Source of the DNA: Taeniopygia guttata
Taxonomy: Eukaryota > Chordata > Aves > Passeriformes > Estrildidae
Length of the DNA stretch: 64,000 bases
Assembly: GCF_048771995.1 (NCBI RefSeq)
Contig: NC_133026.1
Span: 108,000,001-108,064,000, forward strand
Direction of reading: 5' to 3'
The notes under the pieces: generated by a model
The model's input: only the letters and a program-made list of their open reading frames with translations
The model's database searches: none
Told to the model about the DNA's origin: nothing
Shown here: positions 48,301 through 60,702 of the stretch, one piece after another
Layout of the letters: each line of letters opens with the position of its first letter
Numbering within the stretch: position 1 is the stretch's first letter
Position numbers and translations under genes: made by a program

Positions 48301-51300
48301 CTCAGTATGCAGCCAGGTGATTGATAGAACATACTGAGCTGCTAAAAGTATGCATTTTCCTGGGTCATCTAAGCAGCATCACTATTAGCATAATGGGGCC
48401 AGCCCAGTGCTTTGGCGTAAAGATGAGTTGTGTTTCATTTTGGAAAACATGCAAGAAAAGTACTAATAATGCCCTGCAGAAACACAGAATGTGATCTTTA
48501 TCAATCACACCTAGCAACTTATTGTGAGTTTGTACCAGATGGATTTCTGATTAGTTTTCAGCTAATTTAGGAACCTCTCTGCACTAAGAGATGTCCATTT
48601 AAAGCCTGATGAAATATACATGGGATGATCAAGTGCCAGGTGATACCAACAGCACTAGTAATTTGTCAAGTATTTCAAATGACCCAGAAGTAAGACCTTT
48701 ACAGCAAGTGCCTTCTTTCTGCTTAAGAAATTTTACACTACTTTTCTGTTTTACCAGCTTCCCTGCTGGTTGCACTGTTAATCAGAGATAAATTCCTAGA
48801 ATATTACCCTAGAGGTGTCTGCTGTCCTCCCCACAGAAGGATAAAATCTTTTCAATAAAGGGACTCAGTACAGATTGCAGATGGATAGATGAGCAACATC
48901 ATCTTTATTCCAAGAAAAATTGATGCTGCATGAAAAAAAATCAAATAAGTCATCCATTTTAAGTTGGTGGTGTCCTTTCAAGCACAGGACCAAACCAACT
49001 TAGCATTTAAAAATTTCTGCATGCTCCCAGGGTTTCCATACGGTGTTTGCAAGATCATCTACCAGTTTTTTTAATTGTTGCAAATTTTTGTCTTCTTGCC
49101 TCACACTATAAAAAACTTTCTATTTTTAACTCTGGATAATATCTCTTCTAGTCTGTTTTTTCATATGCGCTCCTATTTTAATCTATTACTCTGATACTTT
49201 CTAAATTACTATTAAATCCCAATATGCAATTCACACACTTCTAAGTAAATTACTTGCCTTAAAAATACAGATTTCCCTTGGTGCTTCAACACAGGAGCAT
49301 CTCAAATGCACAAAGATGACAAAGAACTCCAGTGCCCAAATTACCAGACTACAGGTGAAATGCACAGCATTAAAAGCCTCGAATTTGTAGTTATATTTTA
49401 TTCTGAATAGAGGAATAAAAACTGGCTGGCATCATCAAGCCTGAGAATTATTGTGAGCATGAAGTGAGTTTTGAAACCTTGAGATAGAGGGTTTCCACAA
49501 TTCCATTAAACTAGGGAATTGAGTCAAAGATGTTCCCATTACTACTGCACTGATACAACAAAATGAAATATGGAGCTATTTCCACATATCTCTGCCATGA
49601 TGAATGACAATATAAACGCAGATGTACCTAGAAAAACACAAAGTATTGGAGTTATATGCCAGATAGAAATTATGGGAAAACCCTGATTCTTTTAGATAAG
49701 AAGTTTAAAAAATAAGAAAGGGGGAAATAATTATTCACCAGAATGTTCTTAATAAATTCCAAGGGATAGCAGATTTAAGCTGAAGATGTGTGTTGCTCTA
49801 CAAAGTCTGATAGGACAGATAAAGAAGTCTGGGTGAAATTGCAATAAGTCATTGACTTAACCATTTAACTTCCCAGCTGGAATTGGTTAAGCATTCTCAA
49901 TATACCAAATGATGCCCTATTAAAACTTAGATATTACATTTATTCAGGGGACTGGTTATGCAGATTAATGTTGATTGGTTTAAGAACAGAAATAATGGCA
50001 CAAAAGCTCAAGTTAATTTAATGTTAAACATGAAAAATTGAGCTTTCTAAGGGAAATGAGCTTTTAAAGAAAGAGATTTCTCCTCAGGCATTAGCTTGGC
50101 CATATTGCAAGCAATATCGTATTAAGATTGCATTTATGATATTAAAAAAAAAAAATCTAAAGCAATTTGAATTTAATTTGAAGCATAAGAAATAAAGCCC
50201 ATCACATTACTATTCATTGATTCATTGATTTTAATGCCTGAAGAAAAATTTCCAATCGCTTGTACTAACATCACAGGACACAGAACTGTGCACAATAATT
50301 TCTGCATCAAGTTTGCAATTTATAATAGAGCATTATAGGTATTATTTTGTATAATTCTGTTTTATTCGATGTCTTCGAAAAGGACCTCTAAAATTTTCAA
50401 ATGATGAAACTGTATTCCAAATTATGAATGTGATCCTATATTATTATTATTCATGCAGTGCTCAGAGGCCTGGGCTGAACTCATACTTTGACTGTGGTCA
50501 GCACAGTGCAAACATGCTACATAAAACCAATTTATTTTTCAAAAGGAATATTGGTATTCAGTGACAGATAAAATAGAAGCATATGATTTACCTGAAGGTC
50601 AGAGGCAGAACTGGAGACCTGCTCCTGTGTTCTAGCTATAGAACTACACTGCCAAGAAGCAGAGTCATCTTCTCTTAAATGTTACCCATGTTTTCTTCAA
50701 TTTATTGACTTTTCAGGGCTTTTTTCCCCATGTACTGAATGTTTACTGCTGTTAATTATAATTTCTCCCAAAATTTGCTGTTGTGGTTCTGTTTTTTTAA
50801 AGAATAATGAAAATATAAAAAATCTGCAAATTATTTGCCATCTGAAGTGACAGGTTGGACAAATGTAACCTTAGAGGTACATTTATGCAAGGCCCATCCT
50901 CTTTTATTAACACTGCTTGGTGAGCTTTGTTCCAGTGCTGACAGAGAAGTGCAGTGTGCCACTTTTTGCGCCTTCATCAGATTTATGGTTGTATAAATTA
51001 CTATTGCAGAAGCAACTGACAATTAACTCTACTGGTTTTCTTCTTGTCTTCGGTGTTATTGTTCAGCCTATTTCACACTATCTTTCAACAAGATGTTAAA
51101 AATCTTGAATATCATACATCCACTTCATGAACCAGTCACTCTGAACCAGTCTACAACAGTTGCCTCAACAATAAATAGTTCAGTCTAAATTGTATTTTTA
51201 TAAGAAAAAAAATCATTAATAAGTCATTATATACACTGAGAAAGAAATAAAGAGAGAGAAGAATAATCACATTTGTTTCAATTATTCATATTTGTATGAC

Positions 51301-51527
51301 ATGAAACGATTGTGCACTGCTGAAACATAATAAGGCCTGACAAAAGGCAGCCAAGTGCACAGGCAGCAGCTTTACAATGAGGAGAGTATATCCAGGTCTC
51401 CCTGCTGGCTACAGATGCAAGCTATGTCAGTTTTGTTTCTGTACATCTGTGACTACTGCCACTGTGTACAGTATGTGTACATCTACGTGGTTCCCCCTGG
51501 AGCCACGCATTTGGGGACAGAGTGACT
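42310..51527. other. Long repeat-poor noncoding stretch
   Basis: More than 9 kb with no transposon or coding exon recognised. Notable local items are two A runs (14 A at 46451-46464 and 22 A at 46566-46587) and a C-rich run at 46943-46959. Like the 2.3-10.2 kb stretch it could be a large intron or gene desert. Conserved noncoding elements are possible but cannot be judged from one sequence. Confidence 0.5.
46566..46587. repeat. Poly(A) run of 22
   Basis: An uninterrupted run of 22 A residues, the longest homopolymer in the window. No processed transcript or SINE is recognisable upstream, so it is probably a simple homopolymer, not the tail of a retroposed copy. Confidence 0.9.
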
Positions 51528-51766
51528 GGACAAGGGGTAATGTCTTAAAACTGAAAAAGAGTGGATCTAGATTCATTATTAGGAAGGAATTCTTTATTTT
51601 GAAGGTGGTGAGATGCAGAAATAGGTTGTCCAGAGAAGCTGAGGATGTCCCACCCCTGAAAGTGTTCAAGGCCTGGCTGGGTGGAAGGTGTTCCTGCCCC
51701 ATGGTGCAGAGCTGGAACTAGATAACCTTAAAGGTTCCTTCCAACCTAAACTATTCTATCATTCCA
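51528..51766 (+). mobile_element. CR1 LINE 3' fragment with ORF2 end
   Basis: A sense CR1. The translated TRGNVLKLKKSG, RFIIRKEFFILKVV and RNRLSREAEDVPPLKVFK peptides are the CR1 ORF2 C-terminus in one frame (51530-51690). The 3' part CCTGGCTGGGTGGAAGGTG, CCCCATGGTGCAGAGCTGG and TTCCTTCCAACC..CTATTCTATCATTCCATG completes the element at 51766. The C-terminal frame is open, but upstream sequence (51377-51520) is not CR1, so the open frame is a chance fusion. Confidence 0.92.
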
Positions 51767-53396
51767 TGAAAGGTGAGCAAAAGAACGCTAAAACTGCAAC
51801 AGAAATCTGTACTTTGACATTTCTAAGGAACAGCACATAAAAAAATATTTTACTGGGCTAAAGGAATGATTTTAAGGATAACTTAATCTCAGGAAAATGT
51901 GGAAATAACTTTTATATTTCAAACTATTAGATATGCCACCATGGCGGAGTAAAATCTGCCATGTAATATTTCACACTGAATTAGTTTGTTATTATTATAT
52001 CATAAGAAAAGAAAACATTAGGTAAGTATATTATTACCTAATATAGATTCAATGACTGCTCAAAGCATATGCAAATTAGTTTTAAGGGCCTAGAGGTTAG
52101 TAAGTAAGTAAAAGAATTTGCAGAAATTGTGTATTTTGTCAAAATTAGTCTGCAGAAATAGAATGAACAATTCAAGTCAGGTAATGTGGTTCTAAATTTA
52201 GGAAATTTGGGGGCTGAGGGCACTTCATGTAGTATATTTGTGCATGCACGTATATGCTCACAAACTGTGCATGTCTCTGTGTGTTTCTTTGTGGGCACAT
52301 TTTACACATGAGTGATTTAGGTTTTCTTAGCATACAACCCATATTTGCAAAGAGTAACTAATTCAGATACATGAAGGTTTGTTTATCTATCATACTTACA
52401 CAAAGTTGCTAATTTCTTAAATTTTTTTACATGAAGAAATTCTGAGCCTGGAACTTCCATAGTATCTCAATTCAGACAAAAAATGGATGTTCAATTTTGA
52501 GGTAAAGTTGAGGCTCTGAAATCAGTAGGCCTAAAACTTCATTACTTGTATGCAGTTTCTACCTCAGGGTAGTATTTTACAGCAGCTAATGTCTGAGATG
52601 ATTGAATTGAAAAGCAATTCTCCTTTAACACATAATTCATGTGGGATTTTATACACATCCATTTTTAACAAACGGAAAACAATTACTGAGTGCATTATTA
52701 TTTTGTAAAGCATAGCATGTATTAGGAGAAAAATTAAACACATTTGCAATGCTTCAGATGGGAAAAAATATGACTACTAGTGAGGGATTTCAAAATTTTC
52801 CCATTACTTTCCTTTATAGTCCAGCTAAACTCAGTGGAAAGAAATGAACCAATCTTTGTGGTGACTATGAGCAGCATATGCTCATTAACTCTTTAGAGTA
52901 TTGACAGTTTTTAATTTGTTGCTTTCTTCAAATAAATATTAAAAAAAAAATTATATCCTGCCCATCTTTCTTTCTGTCCCTCTGTGACACAGTGAATATA
53001 CTAAAACTGAATTTGCATTGTCTCCTGCTTTCCTCATCTGTGGAGAGTGAATGCATATTGATCAATGACAGCAGGTGCAGAAGTGGGCTGGGTTTTGAGG
53101 AAATGCAAATCACCTTAAATCAATAAAGCTATGCCAATTTATAGCAGCTCAAAAGCACTACTGTATTTTTAAATTTTTACAAAGAAATCAAAAGTCATTT
53201 CTGAAAAAATGGATAAACAATAATTGCACTATGCTCAGATTTTAATTAATGCAAAAATCTGACTTGCAGATTAATTTAATTAATGTTTTCTTTTGACATT
53301 GAAGTATTTTGGTATATACTAGCTGATTTTCTGTCATTTCTTATGCAAAGTTACCAGGCAGCCTACAAGAGGACCTCAGAATGTAAAGATTCTCAA

Positions 53397-53400
<4 letters not shown>
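51767..53400. other. AT-rich noncoding spacer
   Basis: No gene or transposon recognised. Confidence 0.5.

Positions 53401-53435
<35 letters not shown>
53401..53435. repeat. AT dinucleotide microsatellite
   Basis: About 35 bp of alternating AT, self-complementary, directly abutting the inverted repeat at 53436-53493. Confidence 0.97.
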
Positions 53436-53438
<3 letters not shown>

Positions 53439-53493
53439 GAAAAAATGTCGTATGTATGTGTGTTACACACATACATACGACATTTTTTTCAAT
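53436..53493. repeat. Near-perfect long inverted repeat
   Basis: The left arm (53436-53463, 28 nt) starts ATTGAAAAAATGTCG and ends TATGTGTGT. The right arm (53465-53493, 29 nt) is its complement except for one extra T in the homopolymer (seven T against six A). One T at 53464 is the centre. Folded as RNA or as a DNA cruciform this gives a stem of about 27 bp with a minimal loop. It lies beside an AT repeat, and a CR1 tail begins 50 bp downstream. There is no transposon end motif that I recognise. Confidence 0.95.
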
Positions 53494-53542
53494 AATTTCT
53501 ATTGTACAGTGAAAATGTAATTTTCTGGCATTTAGAGCATTT

Positions 53543-53603
53543 CATAGAATCATAGGACTGCTAAGTCTGGAAAAGATCTCCAAGATCATTGAGTTAAATT
53601 ACT
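53543..53603 (-). mobile_element. CR1 LINE 3'-end fragment
   Basis: An antisense CR1 tail: TTCATAGAATCATAGGACTG, then a GGAAAAGATCTCCAAGATCATTG segment. Only about 60 bp remain. Confidence 0.85.
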
Positions 53604-55872
53604 TAAATTGCTCTCTAGAGTACAAAGCCGAAGTTTGCTGATATGACAAAGCAGGAAAGAATACGAAAACAATTATATGGAAGTTTTGAGGATATAATCC
53701 CCATAAATCTACATGATAATTATGTTGACATCTTATTCCCCATTAATAAAAATTAGAATAATTTATTTTATTGAAATGGAAACTTTAAAAATCTTTGCAA
53801 ATGTATTACTAAAGAAAGTGTATCTTCCTTTTAATGCTAGTTGTTGAGACTGAATTATCTTCCAGGTAACCACAACTACTTTAATAACAATGACCTTCTT
53901 TCTGTATCACAATAAATCAATAATACACTTCATAATGAACTGTTCATTTTTGGATAAGTTGTTCATTATATAACTGAGGAAAAATGTTACTGAGAAAGTA
54001 AGAACATAAAATACTTGTCAAGTATAAAGCCTTACAAATTTTCTTTTGAGAAAATATATAAAGGATTTTCAGAGTGTTGGATTCTTAGCTGTAGGCAAAA
54101 AAAAAAGTAGCTCATTCTTTTAAGAGTAGTGGCATACTCTGCCTAGACATTCAATTATAATTGGCATTTGGTTAGGAGTTTCCACTGAGTAGAAGATGAG
54201 CACTTTCCATTGTAAGTTGCTGATCAATTCTTTCTGTGATTCTAACTTAAAGATTGTATTTTTGTTCTAACATCCTTCTAGATGCAAGCAGCCTACTATA
54301 ATTAAAATGAAGCAGCATTCCTAATTATTGTCCCCTATTATTAATGCAGTGGAGTTTTTAGTTCACTTCCATGTCAGTGACTGTGCTCTCAATGGTCTGA
54401 TGGAAGTGTAGACTTTCACAAGTACATAAAAACTTTCAGAATTTGACTGTATGACACAATGCAGCTCCTATGAAATGACAAAAAATCAAGATTTTTCAGC
54501 TATGTTTCAGATCAGTGGTGTCAGTATGAACAAGCCACATAGAGGAAAATATTCAAACTTAAATGTCAACTAAGTAATGCTGGCCACTGCTGTAACTTTC
54601 TGTAGGTATTTTGGTGCCTGCATTTAGACATTCTGGTTTGAAAAGGTTGTCTTTAACCTCCAGCTATTGCAAATCCACCTTTCATCTGAGTTTGCCTTCA
54701 CAGAAGTAAATAAGAATGTTTCTGTTATGATATAAGGACATTAAGAGCAGTCCATGTATAAGATTTGTTTCATAATAGCTTTCTATTTTTGCCTGATTTT
54801 TTTTTCCAATTAAAAATAATATTATAATAGAAAGAGTAACACTTTCCTGCCCTTCATTACAAGATATGAACTGACAGAGAAATCCAAAAATAACATTACA
54901 GATCTATTAATAATAAAACTGGTGTTTTGAACTCTGATTGTAGTCTTAAAAAACATCATCAACCTGTGTCTTAAAGCAAATGGCAAGTTTTATCCACATT
55001 TTTTTGCTATGTATCCTGATGAAACACAGCTCCAGCTGATTTCTTCCAGCTTGCAGACACTTGTTTTATCTATTTTTTTTTACCACAGAAAAGTCCATTT
55101 GCCATATCTGGTATTAATCTCCTGTATGCCTGCTCAAGATTAATTTTTGCGCCTTTTTCTACCATAGGATTAGCTTTCCTTCTTGTGTTACATCCTCAAA
55201 ATCATGCACAAAACTGCTGAGGAAGTCTTAGAACATCTTTGCACAAGACAGGTTGCTTGTTGTGTTGAAAATATTAACAGGTTACATCACAGATTTCCAT
55301 TTGTCTGTTTCACCTTTAGAACATATGGACTGCTTTGCTTCCACATATTGTAATGAAGAACTTCAACCCTGGAAAAACAAAATTTTAGCATAAAAAAAAA
55401 TCTGTTGATACAGAACTAGTATAATAAATTATTTTGATTGAAAAATTACGTAATTGAAAGACATAAAGGTTAATATTTTTAATCTGTTTTCTACAGAAAG
55501 ATCACATATGCTCCACCATTGCCCACTACAGTTACAGAATAGTATTTTTCATTAAGTTTACTCTAAAGATTTCAATCCTTTTCCAAACATTGGTTTGATA
55601 TATAATAATAACTAGTGAACAAAATTAATTTTTAAAGGAAAACAGAAAAATTATTCTTTTCAACAAATCAGAGGTTTTTGTCATCAAAAGACATCAGTGG
55701 TTGTATCCCACAGGTAGATGTTATAGCCAGACTGGAATACGAATGTACTCCAGTGAACAACACAAAAGAAAGAAACTTTTTCTCAGACCAGTTTGTTAGC
55801 TGCCATTCCCTTCCATAAAAATGCATACCTAGTCTGGAAAGCAACACAACTTCAGTAGACAGCACTTTAGTG
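53604..55872. other. AT-rich noncoding spacer
   Basis: No gene or repeat family recognised. Confidence 0.5.
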
Positions 55873-56020
55873 TGTTACTGGGAGCAGAGTAGAAGATGAA
55901 AATCACCTCTTTCGACCCTCTGGCCACACTTTGGATGCAGCCCAGGACACAACTGGCTTTCTGGGCTGCCAGCACACATTTCTGGCTCATGTCAAGCTTC
56001 TTATCAACCAACAGCCTCAA
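55850..56020 (-). pseudogene. CR1 ORF2 remnant (post-RT region)
   Basis: The minus frame reads [37 protein letters not shown] and YSAPSNTLK. It corresponds to the CR1 ORF2 segment whose usual form is close to KLNMSQQCALAAKKAN..LGCI..REVILPLYSALVRPHLEYC. One codon is missing in the IQSVARGS part and the conserved ALVRP block is altered. The open frame stops soon after. Confidence 0.85.
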
Positions 56021-56060
56021 GTCTTTTACCTCAGGGCTGCTCCCATCAGCATACCAAAGT
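55873..56060 (-). mobile_element. CR1 LINE internal fragment, antisense
   Basis: A fragment of the CR1 ORF2 3' region without its 3' tail: GAAAATCACCTCTTTCGACC, CTGGCCACACTTTGGATGC, AGCCCAGGACACAACTGGC, TTTCTGGGCTGCCAGCACAC, CTGGCTCATGTCAAGCTTC and TCAAGTCTTTTACCTCAGGG. Both ends are lost. Confidence 0.9.
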
Positions 56061-59000
56061 CCTTTCTACTCACAAGCAGATATTCCTAGCTGCTTTATAT
56101 ACCTTCCTGAATAAGAGGTCTGGAGTAGATTCTCAGCATCACCAACACCTGTGAGGCTGTTTGATATTGTTTTCTGTCTCTTTTAGAAAATGATGAGCCT
56201 GAGTTTGAGATAGAAGGTTTTGTAGCATGAAGGTAATTGGAGGTAGTAAGTAAAAATTGCTGCATGATTAAAATATTCAGTGAATGCATTTATTTTTAGT
56301 CCAGGACTTAGGCTGTGACTAGAGTGGTAAATTAAACATATTTGGCATCATTTCCTGACACTGAAGACAGCTGGGCATGGGTGGACTCTGTCTATACTAT
56401 TAAATTCTCTTTTTCTTACCATTTCCCAGCCATTCTCAGTGTTAGCTGGTCCGAGACAGAGCCATACAAGGGATTTTACAACATCTACACAGCATAAATA
56501 ATCCTGTTCCAATGTCCAAGAACTATTCACTTTCTTAGCACTTCAACATATTAATTTGACTTTATTGTATATATTTACTATAAAGGGTCAAAATCCTCTT
56601 CTATTCCTGCTCTGAATAGGAGCGGAGAGCAACAGTTAAAAATCATAGGGGGTTTTCTTTAGGTCAGGAAGTTAACTGGGTTTGTTTTTCCATGTTTTTT
56701 GCAAAGGTGGCAAAGAAATGGTAACAGAAACATAGGGATTTAACCTCTTTGTTTCAGATACAAAAGAAAATAACATACAAAACTTAGACTCGACCAAAAG
56801 TTGATATAGCTCAGTATCCTTGCTGTGACACAGTGACTAACAGCTGACATCTGTTGAAATGGGATGAGAAGAAAACAATGATGGTTATTTTTGGTATATT
56901 ATTTTTTTATTCTGGCATCAAAAAAAAAAAAAAAAGTCAGACACAGCATAGGAAGTAAAAAGATTTTTACTTGTATAGTTAAACTAAGGAAATTTTTTTC
57001 TTAATGAATGCTGTACATTATGCCCCCCAAACTATGGAAGGGCTAAGATCCTCTCATATAGAAATTATATATGTTTCTCAGATTCCCCAAAGCATTCTCC
57101 TGTGATATGCTTTGTCTCTTTCTAAGCTATATGCTTACCAGTTGATTGGTGCATGGTGAGCCAGCCTTGCAGGGACAGATGTTGTGTTCTCTGTCAATGA
57201 GGATCCTACTTTCTTATTTCAATACCAATTTTTACTAATCTTGCAATTTGCTTGACACCTCTGTTAAATTATATTGGGATTTAACCCTAAATTCAAAAGG
57301 TCTTTGGAAAAGATTGACTGTCAGAGGAACAGATGGATTGCAATTCATGGAAAAAAGTATCATCTTAAAAAAAGCTAATTGAACATTACCAGCTAGATAT
57401 AGTCATAATCCCTTCCCTTTATGTACATATATTCAGAAATAATTTTTATAGGTGCTTCTATTTGCATACAATCCATTAGGTTAGTATATTAAATAAGGAT
57501 TCTTCATAGCTTTTAAAATAACATATGTGACTTCAAGCTAATAAATAATCAATTTAACAAAAAACTAAAATAGAGAAACAGCCATTATATTCTCTGTGTA
57601 TGACAGGTTGAAAACAGAGTCAATAGGCTGCCATACTTGGTATTTTGGGAGACAGTAATAGGGTCACATATGCCCTGTCAAGTAAGTTTTCCTTCAGTTG
57701 CAATTGATATGCCTAGCAGTCTTGTGAAAAGAAAGCAACTGTCATCCCCCTGATACCCGCTTCAATATTGCTGAAGTGAATGGGAAGACTCCTACTACCT
57801 TCCAAATTATCTGAATTTTGGCACATTTTCAAAGCTGTTTTTAATCATCAAATAATAAAGTTGTAGGATCAAGGTAGCTCTTACTTCTGCTCAGAATTTA
57901 CCCCTCCAAGTCCTGCATGCTCTTTAATTAAATGGGTTTCCTGGTCACATCCTTCCAAGTGTGGCAATGAGACCTCAATGGAAATTCTCCTTCCACATAC
58001 TTGGAAAGGAATGCAGGGACTGGGAGGTTACTGTTTACTGGGAGGTTAGTGGTGTTCCAGTATATCCGTATGACCAGTGAATGAGGACTGGTACACACCT
58101 TGCAGAAAGCAAAGAATTGCTGCCAGCTGCTATAGACACAGCCCAGGGATGCACTTATGCCTTACTTACTCTTAAGGCACAGTCTGGACCTTTGCACTGA
58201 GAAACACTTCAAATGATCTACTCATTAAAAAAACCATTCATATCACCTCTTTATTGTTTTTCCAATCAATTTTACGTCCATATGTAGCTAATATTTTAGA
58301 GTATTGAGTTCTTATTGACCACAACACAGCTGACTAACTTAAATGTATATCCAGTTGACAGCTGCACTTACTGTTTTATTTCTAAAATCAAAATATCCAG
58401 AATACATAATACACAGCCTGCATATTCAAAACTAATAAACTATCATATTTTTCCAGCCTAATAAAACAGTGCTATAGTGTCTATGGGTTTACCATACAAA
58501 AATGGAGAATCTTTGACTCAAATATCGACTTAGTAACAGTTCATTCATTAGGCAGCTTTCTCAGGCTTAATTTTTTCCTGCTTGCAGTTCTGGAGAGCTG
58601 AACACCTTAATTTAGTAAACACTATGGATTTTGAGGAAGGAGGATTACGCTTAAGAGAAGAAATCATTCATACTTACATGGGAAAACACTGTAAGAGACC
58701 ATTAGTTATGTATTCCTTCAAAGAAATACATTTTGAATATAATTACAAAACACAAGATATTAAAAGACAAGGCACTGCAAACGTGAGTACATGAGACTCA
58801 AAAACTTTTTCAGCAATGTTTTGTGCACTTTGAACATTTTACATTAGCTGCACAATGATTTTTTCCATCCTGATAAACTCTCTTTAATAGACTGCAAAGT
58901 TCCCACCTCATTTACTTATCTTCTCAACTGAACTGAAGAAGAAAAATAATTTAAAGGCCAGTAAATTTTGAAAATACGCTTTATTGAATTTACTGCCATT

Positions 59001-60424
59001 TTAAATAGAAAGAAATTAAGGCAGTGTGTGTCCTGGCTAGATTGCTAATCACCATGAGAGCATGCATATAGGTGCAGGCAGAACTTTTCCTGTCAGAGCT
59101 GTTATCACAAGGACACTAGATTACCTCTCTTTCAGCTCTCTTGGAAATAAATTATCAGAACCAGGTACCACTACTTTATTGCTCAGTGTGTCCTGAGAAG
59201 CAGATGTAGTAAATTCTACTTCTGTGACCTTTTCAGTATTCTGTGTTTTGACTGAGTGTCCATTCCAGTCACAGGTTGCTGAGGTCACAAACAGAAGAAG
59301 ATAGGAATGGCAAGCGAATCAAATTACAGAATACTAAAAAGGTCAGAGTAGTACCATTTATATTACCCGTCACAGAACAGATGAGGCAGAAAAAGTTTTT
59401 ACCTCTGTTTCACAACAAAAGTTATAATGATTCAGTAAATAGCACCAGTGACAAATTCTCATTTGTGCCAAGGAGCTGCACTGCAAAGAAATAGCTATAA
59501 TATCCAGTGTTCACATTTGGAAGTGTGATCCTGTTGTATGTAAAATTTGAGGTTTTTGGAAATTCTGTTTTGCAATATCATTTTTCATTTCAGAAATAAA
59601 CATGAATAAAATTATTCTGAAACAAATTTAAAAATTACATTCAACTAAGCCAAATAAATAGAAGTTTCCATATCCATGTCATGATTTTCTCCAATTGTAT
59701 TCTATACATACTGCAGTTGAATGCACTATATTTTATAAAAGGTTGTGGATTTTGATTGCAATCCTCAGGTAGCAAATATTAATTTTAGAATTTAAAGAAA
59801 AATCACTGCAAAATTTTTCTAGTGTACTGTTGGATTTATATTGATCAGTACATGTAATTAGGACTTTGTATGCAGTTGGCAAATCCCTCCTCTTTTATTT
59901 TAATACCATTTTTCCTTGCCCTAATCACTACTCACCCATGTTAAAATTTGCCCTTCCTGTTTTTTATAAGTGCAATCCATCAGAATGAATCAGGCAAGAC
60001 TCCATTTTCTTCATCCAGAAAACCTCCTATTTATTCACACAACTCATTTTTATACAGTTTTCACTGGCCCTATGTGCAACTTTAATAGATTAATAACTTC
60101 CTTGCCAATTACTCTATTGACTAGTAAAAGGTATTTTACTTGTCCATCAAATCTCTCTATTCTTAAATAGTTTACATGTTTTCTTCACTGATTCTCATGG
60201 GATAGATTTAATTTTTATGCAGGTGCTAGCTGTTTTTACTGAGGAATAGACTTATTATGTTAACAAACAATTCATACCAGGATTGTTTTCAAATGGGAAC
60301 TTGCAAAGTGCTAGCTGCACTTAGAAAAAATGACAGGCCATCTAACAGAGAAGGCCTGATTTTATGAGGCCTCTCTTTTGCAATTTTTCTACCTGACTGC
60401 AACACCATCTAAGTATTGGAAGCT
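56061..60424. other. AT-rich noncoding stretch
   Basis: About 4.4 kb with no gene or transposon recognised. It contains a 16-A run at 56920-56935 and an 18 bp period duplication of ACTGGGAGGTTA at 58019 and 58037. Confidence 0.5.
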
Positions 60425-60702
60425 CATAATATCTTCTCCAGGCTGAAGAACCCCAACACCCTCAACTTGTCACTGTAGGAAATGTTCCATCCTCTCGTCA
60501 TCTTCATGGCCATTCTCTAGACCTGCTCCAAGAGGTCCACATTTCTTTTATGCTGAGGACCCCAGATCTGGACACAATATTCCAGGTGGGGTCTCACAAG
60601 GGCAGAGTAGAGCAGGAGAATCACCTCCCTTGACCTGCTGGTCACTCCTCTTTTGATGTAGCCCAGGATGTGGTTGGCCTTTTGGACTGCAAGTGCATAT
60701 TA
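60425..60702 (-). mobile_element. CR1 LINE internal fragment, antisense, well preserved
   Basis: An antisense CR1 ORF2 fragment: TCTCCAGGCTGAAGAACCCC, a CTCAACTTGTCACTGTAGG region, ATGGCCATTCTCTAGACCTG, CTGAGGACCCCAGATCTGG, CCAGGTGGGGTCTCACAAG, AATCACCTCCCTTGACCTGC and CCCAGGATGTGGTTGGCC. It lacks the 3' tail. Of the CR1 copies here this one appears closest to a coding-competent sequence. Confidence 0.92.
60434..60696 (-). pseudogene. CR1 ORF2 C-terminal segment, one stop
   Basis: Reading the minus strand from 60696, 59 codons are open: ALAVQKANHILGYIKRGVTS, then REVILLLYSALVRPHLEYC, VQIWGPQHKRN and VDLLEQV. A single TAG at 60517-60519 interrupts, then the frame continues as RMAMKMTRGWNISYSDKLR and VLGFFSLEKIL, ending in TGA at about 60434. 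No frameshift is evident over about 87 codons. No ATG start exists in the first open part. It covers the region after the reverse-transcriptase catalytic core, so it has no activity of its own. Confidence 0.85.

Noticed and set aside
53283..53495. 70-codon frame containing an IYIYIYIY run
   Set aside because: It is a translation through the AT microsatellite and the palindrome.
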